The notes under the pieces are model-generated. The model was not told the DNA's origin and ran no database searches. It saw only the letters and a program-made list of their open reading frames with translations. Of a DNA stretch of 64,000 bases, positions 7,972-16,948 are shown piece after piece. The position numbers and the translations under genes are program-made. Within the stretch, counting starts at the first letter, position 1, and each line of letters begins with the position of its first letter. Source of the DNA: Streptomyces sp. 35G-GA-8 (lineage in GTDB: Bacteria; Actinomycetota; Actinomycetes; Streptomycetales; Streptomycetaceae); contig NZ_JAMHJQ010000001.1 of assembly GCF_023534745.1 (NCBI RefSeq), forward strand, positions 124,001 through 188,000. The letters are read 5' to 3'.

Positions 7972-9983
7972 CAGCTCCCCTTGTGGACGCCCGCGAGGAC
8001 CGCGAGCGGCTTGGGCTCGCCATGGAGGTATCTGCCGAGCGCGGTGAGCGGGAAGACCTGCCGGTAGAGGTGGTAGTTGATGGAGAAGTCCCAGGGAAAG
8101 CCGGTGCCGGTGAAGTGCGGCTCGTCCCAGGAGCCGTCCTCCCGCTGAGCCGCGGCGAGCCAGGCGATTCCGCGTTCGACGGCCTTGCTCTCCCGCTCGC
8201 CTGCCGCGAGCAGCGCGAGCAGCGCCCACGCGGTCTGGGAGGCGGTCGTGGCACCGCGTCCGATCCACGACTCGTCGTCGTACGAGCGCAGATCCTCGCC
8301 CCAGCCGCCGTCCTCGTTCTGCACGGATTCGAGCCAGGTGACCGCGCGGCGGATCGCGGGGTGGGAGACCGGCAGTCCGGCCGCGGTCAGCGCGGGCACC
8401 ACCGAACCGGTCCCGTATACGTAGTTGACGCCCCAGCGGCCGAACCAGGCGCCGTTGGTCTCCTGTTCGGCGAGGAGCCAGTCGATTCCGCGCCGGGTAC
8501 GGGGGTGATGGGACTTGCCCTCGAAGGCCAGCATCTCGACCACATGCGCGGTGACATCCGCGGACGGCGGGTCGATGACCTCGCCGAAGTCACAGAAGGG
8601 CAGCCGGTTGGGGAAGGGGCTGGTGTTGTCGGCGTCGAACGCGCCCCAGGCCCCGTTCCTCGACTGCATGCCCAGATTCCACCGGGCGCCGCGCTCGATG
8701 GCCGCGTCGAGCCGCTTGCCGTCCGGGTGCCGGACCCGGCGCAGCGCGAGGATGACCTCGGCGGTGTCGTCGATGTCCGGGTAGTTGTCGTTGTGGAACT
8801 CGAACGCCCAGCCGCCCGGGTCGAGTCCGGGCCGGCGTACGGACCAGTCACCGGGGCGCACGATCTGCTCGCCGAGCATCCAGTCGGCGGCCTTGACCAG
8901 GGCCGGATGGTCGGGGTCCAGACCGGCGTCGGCGAGGGCGATGGTGGCGAGGCAGGTGTCCCAGACCGGGGACTGGCAGGCCTCGATCATCCGGGCGCCG
9001 TCCTCGCGCCGGACGGCGAACCGGTCGAGTGATTCCAGACCGGCGCGCATGATCGGGTGGTCGAGGTCGTAGCCGAGCAGATGCAGGGCGATCACGGAGT
9101 AGACGGCGGGGGGCTGGATCCCGCCCCAGCAGCCGTCGTTCTCCTGCCGTTCGATGATCCAGCGCGCGGCGGCGTTCATCGCGGTACGGCGCAGCCTGCG
9201 CGGCGCGATCTTGTGGTACGCGCGCAGGGCCTTGTCGAGGCGTTGGAAGACACCGTCCCAACTGGTCATGGGCGCGACGGACTTGCCGGCGCCGGGGCGC
9301 GCGGGGTCGGCGCGCAGCTCGTCCAGGGCGAAGGGCGCGGGCCGTACGGGCCGCTTCGCGGAGACGATGGTGAGCGGCACGATCGTCTGCCGTGCCCAGC
9401 AGCCGAAGTCATAGATGTTGAGCGGGAACCACTTGGGGAAGAAGATCAGTTCTGGCGGCAGTTCGGGCAGGTCGTCCCACTTCCACCAGCCGAAGAGGGC
9501 GAGCCAGACCCGGGTGAAGACCCGGGAGTCCGCGATGCCGCCGTGTTCGCGCACCCAGCGTGCGGCGCGCGCCATGTGCGGGTCCTCGGGGCTGTCGCCG
9601 GCCAGTCGCAGGGCGACATACGCCTCGATGGTGGCGGAGAGTTCGCCGGGACCTCCGTAGAAGGTGGCCCATGTACCGTCCGCGCGCTGCTCACCACGGA
9701 TGAAGAGGGCCGATGCCTCCGTGGTGCGCGCGTCCTGGATTCCGAGGAACTGGCGGAGCAGCAGATCCTCGGCGTCCATCGTCACATTGGTCGCCAGGTC
9801 GCCCTTCCACCAGCCCTGGGCGTCCTGCCTGCCGAGCAGATGCTCGACGGATCGTGCGGTGGCCCGCTCGGCGGCGACTCGAAGGTCACCGCCCGCCGCG
9901 GGGATGGTGGTTTCGGTCGGTCTGCTGGCCGAGGCTGCGCGGGGTCCCATGGCCCCGGTGCTTCCGTCGGTCGTCGCTGTCAT
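7971..9983 (-). CDS. shc: Squalene-hopene cyclase
   Basis: This membrane-associated class II terpene cyclase converts squalene to hopene and hopanol. The 670-residue sequence has the protonating DXDD motif as DIDD at residues 403-406 and multiple QW repeats (for example QDAQGWWKG, RQENDGCWGG, QNEDGGWGED, QREDGSWDEP). The N-terminal 25 residues are low-complexity. It is the core gene of the hopanoid operon, one base overlapped with hpnG and 133 bases downstream of the polyprenyl synthase gene. Length is slightly above the 630-residue norm because of the N-terminal tail. Confidence 0.97.
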   Translation of the reverse strand: MTATTDGSTGAMGPRAASASRPTETTIPAAGGDLRVAAERATARSVEHLLGRQDAQGWWKGDLATNVTMDAEDLLLRQFLGIQDARTTEASALFIRGEQRADGTWATFYGGPGELSATIEAYVALRLAGDSPEDPHMARAARWVREHGGIADSRVFTRVWLALFGWWKWDDLPELPPELIFFPKWFPLNIYDFGCWARQTIVPLTIVSAKRPVRPAPFALDELRADPARPGAGKSVAPMTSWDGVFQRLDKALRAYHKIAPRRLRRTAMNAAARWIIERQENDGCWGGIQPPAVYSVIALHLLGYDLDHPIMRAGLESLDRFAVRREDGARMIEACQSPVWDTCLATIALADAGLDPDHPALVKAADWMLGEQIVRPGDWSVRRPGLDPGGWAFEFHNDNYPDIDDTAEVILALRRVRHPDGKRLDAAIERGARWNLGMQSRNGAWGAFDADNTSPFPNRLPFCDFGEVIDPPSADVTAHVVEMLAFEGKSHHPRTRRGIDWLLAEQETNGAWFGRWGVNYVYGTGSVVPALTAAGLPVSHPAIRRAVTWLESVQNEDGGWGEDLRSYDDESWIGRGATTASQTAWALLALLAAGERESKAVERGIAWLAAAQREDGSWDEPHFTGTGFPWDFSINYHLYRQVFPLTALGRYLHGEPKPLAVLAGVHKGS

Positions 9984-10116
9984 GGCTTCCCCTTCGTGCA
10001 GTGGTGTGCTTCTGCTGTGCTGGGGTCTCCGTCGTCCGAGGCCCTACGGGCTGTGGACGGCGACTGTGGGGGGTATGGGGTTCAGCCCCTGGAAGGAAGG
10101 CATTGGGGGATAGTGA

Positions 10117-11232
10117 TCATCTCTTTCGTACGACGACGAAGTCCGCGAGCGCGATGAGCTGCGCACGGACCTGTTCCGGCATGTCGACACCGTCCAGGGC
10201 CTCGATGGCGACGGCGTGCTGCCTGCGAGCCTCCTGCGAGGTCCACTCCCGGCCGCCCGCCTCCTCGATCAACGCCGCCCTGGTGGCGAATTCTTCCTCC
10301 GAGAAGGTCTCGAAATCATTGCTCTTGGCGTCGGCGGCGAGCAGTTCGCCGAGCCGTTGCGAGGCCGGGCCGCCCGCGGCGAGCGCGGCGACGACCGGCA
10401 GGGACTTCTTGCGCTGGCGCAGATCGCTCCAGGTCTGCTTGCCGGTGGCCTCCGGGTCGCCCCAGATGCCGAGCAGATCGTCAACAGCCTGGAAGGCGAG
10501 GCCGAGATGGTGCCCGTAGGCCTCCAGCGTGTCGGCCGTACGGTCGTCGGCGCCGCCGAGGACCGCGCCGATGGAGACGGCGCAGGCGAGCAGGGCGCCG
10601 GTCTTGTTGCCCTCCATCTCCAGGCACTCCTCGACAGTGACCCGCTCGCGGTGCTCGTAGGAGATGTCCTGCGCCTGACCGTCGATCAGCTTGCGGGTCG
10701 CGGCGGTCAGCCGGCGTGTCGCACGGCCCGCCTCGACCGTGCCGATCTCCAGCAGCACCTCATTGGCGAGTACGAAGAGGGCGTCGCCGACGAGGATCGC
10801 CTGGGCGGGGCCGTGCACCTTCCATACGGTGTCGCGGTGCCGGCGCTGCTCGTCGCCGTCCATCAGATCGTCGTGCAGCAGCGAGAAGTTGTGGACCAGC
10901 TCCACCGCGACCGCGCCGGGGACGCCCGTCTCGGCGGGGGCGCCGGCGGCCTCCGCGGAGAGCAGCGCGAGCGCCGGGCGCACCGCCTTCCCGCCGTCTC
11001 CGTCGGCGGGCCGGCCATCGGCGTCGATCCAGCCGAAGTGGTAGGCCGCGACGGTGTCCATGGGCGCGGCAAGCCGCCCAACAGCGGCGCGCAGCACCGG
11101 CGTTGACAGGTTTCGTCCTCGCTCAAGCAGCGCGTGGACATCCGCGGTGTCGACAGCCGGATCAGCCGGGGGCACAGTCGGCACGGTCTCTCCTCTTGTT
11201 GCAGTACTCGTTGGTGCGGTGCTCGGACTCAT
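10117..11232 (-). CDS. Polyprenyl (farnesyl-type) diphosphate synthase
   Basis: The 371-residue trans-isoprenyl diphosphate synthase makes the allylic diphosphate used for squalene, most likely farnesyl diphosphate. The first aspartate-rich motif is intact (LLHDDLMDGDEQRR). The second reads DDLLGIWGDP, where the usual third aspartate is glycine, a form I recall as common in Streptomyces relatives. About 35 low-complexity residues precede the fold. Its start overlaps the hpnE stop by four bases, so it is co-translated with the squalene genes. Chain length cannot be fixed from sequence alone; context favours C15. Confidence 0.92.
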   Translation of the reverse strand: MSPSTAPTSTATRGETVPTVPPADPAVDTADVHALLERGRNLSTPVLRAAVGRLAAPMDTVAAYHFGWIDADGRPADGDGGKAVRPALALLSAEAAGAPAETGVPGAVAVELVHNFSLLHDDLMDGDEQRRHRDTVWKVHGPAQAILVGDALFVLANEVLLEIGTVEAGRATRRLTAATRKLIDGQAQDISYEHRERVTVEECLEMEGNKTGALLACAVSIGAVLGGADDRTADTLEAYGHHLGLAFQAVDDLLGIWGDPEATGKQTWSDLRQRKKSLPVVAALAAGGPASQRLGELLAADAKSNDFETFSEEEFATRAALIEEAGGREWTSQEARRQHAVAIEALDGVDMPEQVRAQLIALADFVVVRKR

Positions 11233-12614
11233 GCCGCCTCCCGCAAGGGGTGTTCATGGCGGTGCCCCAGCTCGGAGAGGGCCGCGCCGGCGGCGCTGAA
11301 GCCGCTGCGCACCGCACCCTCCATGGTCGCGGGCCAACCGGTGGCGGTCCATGCGCCGGCCAGGAAGAGGCCGGGAGCACGGGTGTGGGCCGCCGGCCGC
11401 AGCCTGCCCACGCCCGGCGCGGGCGCGAACGTCGCGGTGCGCTCGCGTGTCACGAAGAAGTCCCGCACCTCCGCGCCCCGGGCGGCCGGAAGGAGTCGTT
11501 CCAGTTCGGGCAGATAGCGCGCACGCAACTCCGACACGGGCGTGTCGATCTCGTCCTGGGCGGCCGACTGGGACACCGCCAGATACTGGCCGTCCTTCAG
11601 CCCTGAGGCGTCGGTACGGTCGAAGACCCACTGGACCGGGCTGCCGAGCGCGGCGAAGAACGGCCGGCGCAGCACCTTGCGGTCGTAGACGACATGGAGG
11701 TTGAGGATCGGCGCGGTGCCGATGTCCAGCAGCCGGTCGGGGTCGGCCAGCGCGCCGCCTGGCAGCAGCGAGTGGGCCTCGCGCTGGGGTACGGCGAGGA
11801 CGACGGAGTCCGCGCGCAGCCGTTCTCCGTCCATGTCGACATGCCAGCCGCCGTCCTCCGCGCGGGAGACGGAGCTGACACGGGTGCGGGTCTCGGTCCG
11901 TACCCCCGCGGAGTCGAGCGCCTTGCGGGCGAGCGTGTCGTGCAGCTCACCGAGCGGGACACGCGCCCAGCCGATGTCGGCGGCTCCGGGCTCGGAGAGC
12001 AGCCCGGTCTTGAAGACCATCGCGGCGAGTCCCATGGACGCGTGCGGCGCGGTGGCGTTGAGAGTCGCCACGCCGACCAGGTCCCACAGGGCCTCGATGG
12101 TCCGCTCCGACTGACCGTGCCGGCCGAGCCAGGTGGCGAAGTCGATGCCGTCCAGCGCCGGGTCGGCGGGGTCGAGCCGCTTGAGCGCGAGCGCGGCACG
12201 CCCGACGGAGGCGCGCTCGGCCAGGGAGAGATGCGGATACGCCGCGAGCCCGGCGGCCAGATGCAGCGGTACGGGCAGAGCGTTGCGGCGAATCCGTCCC
12301 AGCCTGGGCCCTCCGGCCGGGGCGACATCGAGTACGGGTACGTCCAGCCGGTCCTGGAGCGGCGCGAGCGCGGCGCCGTCCACCCGGTCGAGGAACCAGC
12401 GGTACGCCGTGCAGCAGCGCAGATACACATGCTGGCCGTTGTCGATGGTGAGGTCGCCGCGCTGGAAGGAGAAGGCGAGACCGCCGAGCCGGGGCCGCCC
12501 CTCGACGAGCGTCACCCGCACCCCTGCGTCGGCGAGCTGAAGCGCGGCCGTGATCCCGGCGAGTCCCGCGCCGATCACGACCGCGTGACGGGTTGTGTCC
12601 TCGGCCGTTGTCAT
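11229..12614 (-). CDS. hpnE: Hydroxysqualene dehydroxylase HpnE
   Basis: HpnE is the FAD enzyme that reduces hydroxysqualene to squalene, the last step of the HpnCDE squalene route. The 461-residue amine-oxidase-like protein begins with the dinucleotide-binding motif VVIGAGLAGITAALQLADAG, followed by LVEGRPRLGG, and ends with the FAD-contact segment LFLAGAWTATGWPATMEGA. The ATG at 12614 overlaps the stop of the small ORF upstream by four bases. It sits between the presqualene synthase genes and the prenyl synthase, as expected. Confidence 0.94.
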   Translation of the reverse strand: MTTAEDTTRHAVVIGAGLAGITAALQLADAGVRVTLVEGRPRLGGLAFSFQRGDLTIDNGQHVYLRCCTAYRWFLDRVDGAALAPLQDRLDVPVLDVAPAGGPRLGRIRRNALPVPLHLAAGLAAYPHLSLAERASVGRAALALKRLDPADPALDGIDFATWLGRHGQSERTIEALWDLVGVATLNATAPHASMGLAAMVFKTGLLSEPGAADIGWARVPLGELHDTLARKALDSAGVRTETRTRVSSVSRAEDGGWHVDMDGERLRADSVVLAVPQREAHSLLPGGALADPDRLLDIGTAPILNLHVVYDRKVLRRPFFAALGSPVQWVFDRTDASGLKDGQYLAVSQSAAQDEIDTPVSELRARYLPELERLLPAARGAEVRDFFVTRERTATFAPAPGVGRLRPAAHTRAPGLFLAGAWTATGWPATMEGAVRSGFSAAGAALSELGHRHEHPLREAA

Positions 12615-12874
12615 ACCTGCCCCCCGTGTCCGCGAAGTCCCGCTCGGCCCGCCACACCCGGCGGCCCCGCCCTGCGGGCGGACGGCGCTGCTTTCGCGAC
12701 ACGCCCTACGGCGTTTCCATGAAGTTTCCCCATAGCCACCGGTTCAGCCACCGGTTCCGTCGCGGTCAAGGACGCGTCATAGTGCCGAGGGGTTGAGAAC
12801 CTTGGATGTGTGTGCGTGTTCCGGTGGATTCCGCGGGGCGTGGGGATCGGGCCGAATCGGGCGGTGAGCCGCAT
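12611..12874 (-). CDS. Small uncharacterised ORF coupled to hpnD and hpnE (possibly DUF6380)
   Basis: An 87-codon frame fills the gap between hpnD and hpnE precisely. Its ATG at 12874 overlaps the hpnD stop by one base (TGATG) and its stop overlaps the hpnE start by four bases (ATGA). The peptide is basic and rich in Arg, Ala, Gly and Pro, with no membrane segment; it contains a tandem TEPVAEPVA and the translated 30-bp interspersed repeat. A small hypothetical gene sits at this place in S. coelicolor, and DUF6380 proteins are, I believe, annotated there. It may act mainly to carry ribosomes from hpnD to hpnE. Whether a stable protein is made is unknown. Confidence 0.55.
   Translation of the reverse strand: MRLTARFGPIPTPRGIHRNTHTHPRFSTPRHYDASLTATEPVAEPVAMGKLHGNAVGRVAKAAPSARRAGPPGVAGRAGLRGHGGQV
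12681..12710. repeat. 30-bp interspersed repeat, copy B
   Basis: This copy matches 1873-1902 with three mismatches and lies inside the small ORF between hpnD and hpnE. A short tandem duplication (AGCCACCGGTTC twice, about 12736-12759) lies close by, so this gap shows several signs of small-repeat activity. Confidence 0.6.
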
Positions 12875-13824
12875 CAGCCACGCCTCCTGATGGTCTGCCG
12901 GGAGATCTGGCGCGCGTCGAGCCCCGAGAGCCCGCGCACGGCGACATAGGCCTTCTCGCGTCCCGGCAGCGAGACCCTGCCGCGCAGCACGGCCCCGGGG
13001 TCGCGTGCGATGCGGTCGAGCAGCCGGCGGTAGATCCCGGCCATGGCGGCGACACAGGCGCCGCTGCGCCGGTCGAGCATGGGCAGCAGACGCAGGCCCT
13101 CGGCGAAGAGCGCGCGGGCGCGGCGTACCTCGAAGTGGACCAGTCCGGCGAAGTCGGCGCCCGCGGCCGGGGTCGCGCTGTGGAAGCCCGCGGAGCAGCC
13201 GAACTTGGCGAGGTCGTCCGAGGGCAGGTACGTACGGCCGTTGCCCGCGTCCTCGCGCACATCGCGCAGGATGTTGGTCAACTGGAGGGCGAGTCCCAGC
13301 GTGTCGGCGTACTCGGCGGCGCGCTCGGCGCCGGGCGCGCCGGGGGTGGTGCCGAACACGCCGAGCGACACGCGGCCGATGGCACCCGCGACACACCGGC
13401 AGTAGGCCTTGAGGTCGTCCCAGGTCTCATAGGTGTCGCCGCGTACGTCCATCAGCACGCCGTCGATCAGCTCGTCGAGGCCGCCGAGCGGGATCGGGAA
13501 GCGGCGCGCCGCGTCGGTGAGCGCGACGGCGACGGGGTCGGTGTCGTCCTCGTCCACCGCGCCCTTTCTGACCCGCTCAAGGAGCGCACGGGTGTCGTCG
13601 AGGCGTGCCTGTTTGGCCTCCGGGGCGAGTGTGCCGTCGCCGATGTCGTCCACCCGCCGCGAGAGGGCGTACAGCGCGGACATGGCCTGTCGCTTCTCGG
13701 CCGGCAGCAGTCTGATGCCATAGGCGAAGTTACGGGCCTGCTGCCCGGTGACGGCCTCGCAGTAGCTGTAGGCCGCCAGTACCGGCGCGGACATGGGCGT
13801 CTGTCCCTCCACGTTCCGGCTCAC
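12874..13824 (-). CDS. hpnD: Presqualene diphosphate synthase HpnD
   Basis: HpnD joins two farnesyl diphosphates into presqualene diphosphate. The 316-residue squalene/phytoene-synthase-fold protein has both aspartate-rich motifs, DDIGD at 59-63 and the NILRDVREDAGNGRTYLP segment. The GTG at 13824 gives the usual four-base overlap with the hpnC stop. However, an ATG at 13794 has a better ribosome site (GGAGGG nine bases upstream) and begins exactly where conservation starts (MSAPVLAAYSYCEA), so the shorter 306-residue form is a real alternative. Translation is coupled to hpnC and to the small ORF downstream. Confidence 0.93.
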   Translation of the reverse strand: MSRNVEGQTPMSAPVLAAYSYCEAVTGQQARNFAYGIRLLPAEKRQAMSALYALSRRVDDIGDGTLAPEAKQARLDDTRALLERVRKGAVDEDDTDPVAVALTDAARRFPIPLGGLDELIDGVLMDVRGDTYETWDDLKAYCRCVAGAIGRVSLGVFGTTPGAPGAERAAEYADTLGLALQLTNILRDVREDAGNGRTYLPSDDLAKFGCSAGFHSATPAAGADFAGLVHFEVRRARALFAEGLRLLPMLDRRSGACVAAMAGIYRRLLDRIARDPGAVLRGRVSLPGREKAYVAVRGLSGLDARQISRQTIRRRG

Positions 13825-14741
13825 CCCTCTCTGTGCGCACTTCGCAGGACAGCTCCCACTTCGCGCAGCAGACGCGGCTTGGTGGGTTTGGGCGGTCCGG
13901 GGAGCACATCGTGCCCGGCGGCCGCGATCGAAACGAGGGCGGCACGCCCTCCGGCGACGAATCCGGCGAGCAGCAGCCGGAGTCTGCCGTGGACGCTGCC
14001 CACCAGTGGGATGCCCTCGTCCAGCAGTTGCCCGGCACGTTCGGCCTCGAAGGCCACCAGCGCGCGCACCGACGCGTTCGCGGTGCCCGCGGCGAGGTCC
14101 GCCTCGGTGACCTGAAACCTCTTCATGTCCTGGGCGGGCACATAGATACGGTCCCGGCCGAGGTCCTCGGTGACGTCCTGGAGATGTTCGACGATCTGCA
14201 GCGCCGTGCAGACGGCGTCGGAGCGACGGACGCGCTCGGGGTTCGCGGTGCCGGTGATCTCAAGGACGAGCCGGCCGACCGGGTTCGCGGACAGCTCGCA
14301 GTAGGCGAGCAGGTCGTCATAGGTCTCGTAGCGGCGTACCAGCTGGTCCTGGCGGTTGGCCGCGATCAGTCCGAGGAACGGCTCGGGGGTGAGCGAGCGG
14401 CGCCGTACGGTCGAGGTCAGGGCGCGCAGCAGCGGATGTGCCGGAGCCGGGCCCCGCGGTTCGAAGAGGCGCCGCAGATCGGCCTCGAAGGCGTCCAGCA
14501 TGACCACGCGGTCATCGGCCTGGGAGGGGTCGACGCCCAGGTGGCGGGCGTCGCCGCCGCCGGGGGCGAGATCGCCGTCACCGATGTCGTCGACGAGCCG
14601 CGCGAAGCCGTACACGGCCATCAGATCATCTCGCCAGGCGCGCGGCAGGAAGAACGGGGCCACGGGAAAGTTCTCGTCCGCGGCCTTGTCCAGGGTGGTG
14701 CGCGCGGAGGCGTCGGAGCGTACCTGTGGGGGGCCCGTCAT
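13821..14741 (-). CDS. hpnC: Hydroxysqualene synthase HpnC
   Basis: HpnC converts presqualene diphosphate to hydroxysqualene. The 306-residue protein is a paralogue of HpnD with DDIGD at residues 51-55 and a second motif in QDVTEDLGRDRIYVP. It is the first gene of the hopanoid operon, with about 380 bases free upstream, so the main operon promoter should lie just above 14741. The Streptomyces-type order hpnC-hpnD-hpnE is complete, so squalene is made without a eukaryotic-type squalene synthase. Confidence 0.94.
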   Translation of the reverse strand: MTGPPQVRSDASARTTLDKAADENFPVAPFFLPRAWRDDLMAVYGFARLVDDIGDGDLAPGGGDARHLGVDPSQADDRVVMLDAFEADLRRLFEPRGPAPAHPLLRALTSTVRRRSLTPEPFLGLIAANRQDQLVRRYETYDDLLAYCELSANPVGRLVLEITGTANPERVRRSDAVCTALQIVEHLQDVTEDLGRDRIYVPAQDMKRFQVTEADLAAGTANASVRALVAFEAERAGQLLDEGIPLVGSVHGRLRLLLAGFVAGGRAALVSIAAAGHDVLPGPPKPTKPRLLREVGAVLRSAHREG

Positions 14742-15122
14742 CGCGTGCTGCCCGGTACGGGGACGGCGGAATCCTCGCGGAGCTGGAGATTTTCCGTCAT
14801 TGCCGTCACATCTCCCGTTCTACACTGCTGACCCAATACATCCCATTTCGGACACGCCGCCCGCCCCTCCGAGTACAGAAGGCTGCCAGGCAGGCGGGGG
14901 GCTCCGTGGGAATGACCCCTCTTGCCGCGAATCAGCCCAGCACAGCTTACGTTGTACAGCTAAGAGGAACACGTCGGGGTGTTACGGCCATTACAAGAAC
15001 GCCGCAATACATGCCAACCTTCCCCCGACCCACCGGACTTGACCGATCCTTGACGATCGGCCCACCAGGAGGCCCCCGCCGGGTCGATCCGGCGGGGGCC
15101 CGTTCGATCATGTCCGACCGGA
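14742..15122 (-). promoter_or_regulatory. Hopanoid operon upstream region
   Basis: These 381 bases hold no supported gene. They must contain the hpnC promoter (minus strand) and, at their far end, the terminator of the ABC exporter operon. The stretch near 14941-14965 is relatively AT-rich and carries AGCT half-sites ten bases apart (AGCTTACGTTGTACAGCT), a candidate regulator site next to a TAAGCT-like -10 read on the minus strand. None of this is certain. Confidence 0.4.
15071..15100 (-). terminator. Strong hairpin terminator
   Basis: Perfect 12-bp arms (GGCCCCCGCCGG and its complement) enclose a six-base loop, 22 bases beyond the stop of the exporter ATPase gene. No U-tract follows, as is usual in Streptomyces. 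It separates the exporter operon from the hopanoid operon. Confidence 0.8.
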
Positions 15123-15908
15123 CTACTTGCCGGTCTCCTTCTCGTACGCCTTGATGACCTCGTCGGTCGGGCCGTCCATCAGCAGCTCGCCCTTCTCCAG
15201 CCACAGCACCCGGTCACAGGTGTCCCTGATCGACTTGTTGCTGTGGCTGACCAGGAAGACCGTACCCGCCTCCTTGCGCAGCTCACGGATCCGCTGCTCG
15301 GAGCGGATCTGGAACTTCCGGTCGCCGGTGGCCAGCGCCTCGTCGATCATGAGGACGTCGTGGTCCTTGGCGGCGGCGATGGAGAACCGGAGCCTGGCCG
15401 CCATGCCGGAGGAGTACGTCCGCATGGGGAGGGTGATGAAGTCGCCCTTCTCGTTGATGCCGGAGAAGTCGACGATCTCCTGGTAGCGCTCGCGGATCTG
15501 CTCGCGTGTCATCCCCATGGCCAGACCGCCGAGGATGACATTGCGCTCACCGGTCAGATCGTTCATCAGGGCCGCGTTGACCCCCAGCAGGGACGGCTGG
15601 CCGTCGGTGTAGACCTTGCCGCTCTCGGCCGGCAGCAGACCGGCGATCGCACGCAGCAGGGTCGACTTGCCGGAACCGTTGGTGCCGATCAGCCCGATCG
15701 CCTCGCCGCGGTACGCGGTGAAGGTGACCCCCCGGACGGCATGGACCTTGCGGACGCCCCGCGACTCCCCCTTGTCGCGGCGGAGTATGCGGCTGAGCGC
15801 GGCGGTGGCGCTGCCCCGGCCGCCGCCACCGCCGTTGACGCGGTACACGATGTGCACGTCATCGGCGATGACCGTGGGGATACGCCCCTGCGTGTTGTCG
15901 TCAGCCAC
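15123..15908 (-). CDS. Polysaccharide/teichoic-type ABC exporter ATPase (TagH/Wzt-like)
   Basis: The ATP-binding subunit of 261 residues has Walker A GTNGSGKST, the TagH-class signature TYSSGMAARLRFSIA and Walker B DVLMIDEALATGD. This class energises export of lipid-linked polymers such as teichoic acids or O-antigens across the membrane. I take the GTG at 15908, which overlaps the permease stop by eight bases and gives VADDNTQGR; a longer frame runs back into the permease without homology. It has no C-terminal carbohydrate-binding extension of the long Wzt type. It is the last gene of the group, just before a strong terminator. Confidence 0.92.
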   Translation of the reverse strand: MADDNTQGRIPTVIADDVHIVYRVNGGGGGRGSATAALSRILRRDKGESRGVRKVHAVRGVTFTAYRGEAIGLIGTNGSGKSTLLRAIAGLLPAESGKVYTDGQPSLLGVNAALMNDLTGERNVILGGLAMGMTREQIRERYQEIVDFSGINEKGDFITLPMRTYSSGMAARLRFSIAAAKDHDVLMIDEALATGDRKFQIRSEQRIRELRKEAGTVFLVSHSNKSIRDTCDRVLWLEKGELLMDGPTDEVIKAYEKETGK

Positions 15909-16830
15909 GGCCGTAGCGCTCCTCAGCCTTCCAGAAGTAGACGAAGCCGACGACGCCCAGAAGCACGGCCCACACCAGCGCGACCAGCCAGACATGCGCG
16001 GGCAGGTTGTCGGAACCGTACCCGTCGATCAGCGCGAACCTGACCAGGTCCATGTAGATGGCGGCCGGGTTGTACTGGAGGACATCGGCGATCCAGGCGG
16101 GCTTGTCCTTGAGCATCAACGGGATCGAGAACATCACGCCCGAGGCGTACATCCAGGTGCGCATCACGAACGGCATCAGCTGGGCGAGGTCGGGGGTCTT
16201 GCTGCCCAGCCTCGCCATGATCAGCGCCAGACCGGTGTTGAAGACGAACTGGAGCGCCAGCGCGGGCACGACCAGCAGCCAGCTCAGAGCCGGGTAGCTG
16301 CCGAAGGCCACCGCGACGACGACCAGCACGATCATCGAGAAGAGAAGCTGCTGAAGCTGCTGGAGCGAGAAGGACACCGGCAGCGAGGCCCGCGGGAAGT
16401 GCAGGGCCCGCACGAGCCCCAGATTGCCGGAGATGGCGCGGACGCCGGCCATCACCGAGCTCTGGGTGAAGGTGAAGACGAAGACCCCGGTGACCAGGAA
16501 GGGCACGAAGACATCCTGCGGGATGTCCTTCTTGGTCCCCAGGATCAGGCCGAAGATCAAGTAGTAGACGAAGGCGTTCAGCAGCGGGGTCGCCACCTGC
16601 CAGAGCTGGCCCAGCTTCGCCTGGCTGTACTGGGCCGTGAGCTTCGCCTGGGAAAAGGCCAGGATGAAATGACGCCGGCCCCACAGCTGCCGGATGTAGT
16701 CGCGCAGCCCTGGCCGGGCACCGCTCACCGACAGACCGTACTTGGCGGCGAGATCCGCCGCGGACAGACCGTCGTCGGGCGACGGGGGGGCGCTCACAGC
16801 GATCGCACCCTCTTGGGTTGTGTCACTCAC
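15901..16830 (-). CDS. Polysaccharide/teichoic-type ABC exporter permease (TagG/Wzm-like)
   Basis: The 309-residue ABC2-type membrane protein has a soluble N-terminal 60-70 residues including YIRQLWGRRHFILAFSQAKL, a typical TagG coupling-helix region. About six hydrophobic segments follow (for example NAFVYYLIFGLILG, VFVPFLVTGVFVFTF, and the C-terminal VWLVALVWAVLLGVVGFVYF). It pairs with the ATPase gene that overlaps its stop. The substrate is unknown, but the glycosyltransferase and CDP-alcohol enzymes upstream suggest a phosphoglycan or glycolipid. A 118-base gap separates it from the glycosyltransferase gene, so it may have its own promoter. Confidence 0.92.
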   Translation of the reverse strand: MSDTTQEGAIAVSAPPSPDDGLSAADLAAKYGLSVSGARPGLRDYIRQLWGRRHFILAFSQAKLTAQYSQAKLGQLWQVATPLLNAFVYYLIFGLILGTKKDIPQDVFVPFLVTGVFVFTFTQSSVMAGVRAISGNLGLVRALHFPRASLPVSFSLQQLQQLLFSMIVLVVVAVAFGSYPALSWLLVVPALALQFVFNTGLALIMARLGSKTPDLAQLMPFVMRTWMYASGVMFSIPLMLKDKPAWIADVLQYNPAAIYMDLVRFALIDGYGSDNLPAHVWLVALVWAVLLGVVGFVYFWKAEERYGRG

Positions 16831-16948
16831 AAGTTGAAACTTTCGTGTTCAAGATGCGCAGCCGGTCGGGCGCGGGCGCGGACGGCCCGGCCCCGGGGGG
16901 GTTAAGAGGCAGGCGGCCTCTTGTCCGATGCTCTCAGAACCGAGCTTG

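Noticed and set aside
13797-13824. The GTG start of hpnD as certain
   Set aside because: The overlap favours it but the ATG at 13794 has a better ribosome site, so the start was left open rather than fixed.
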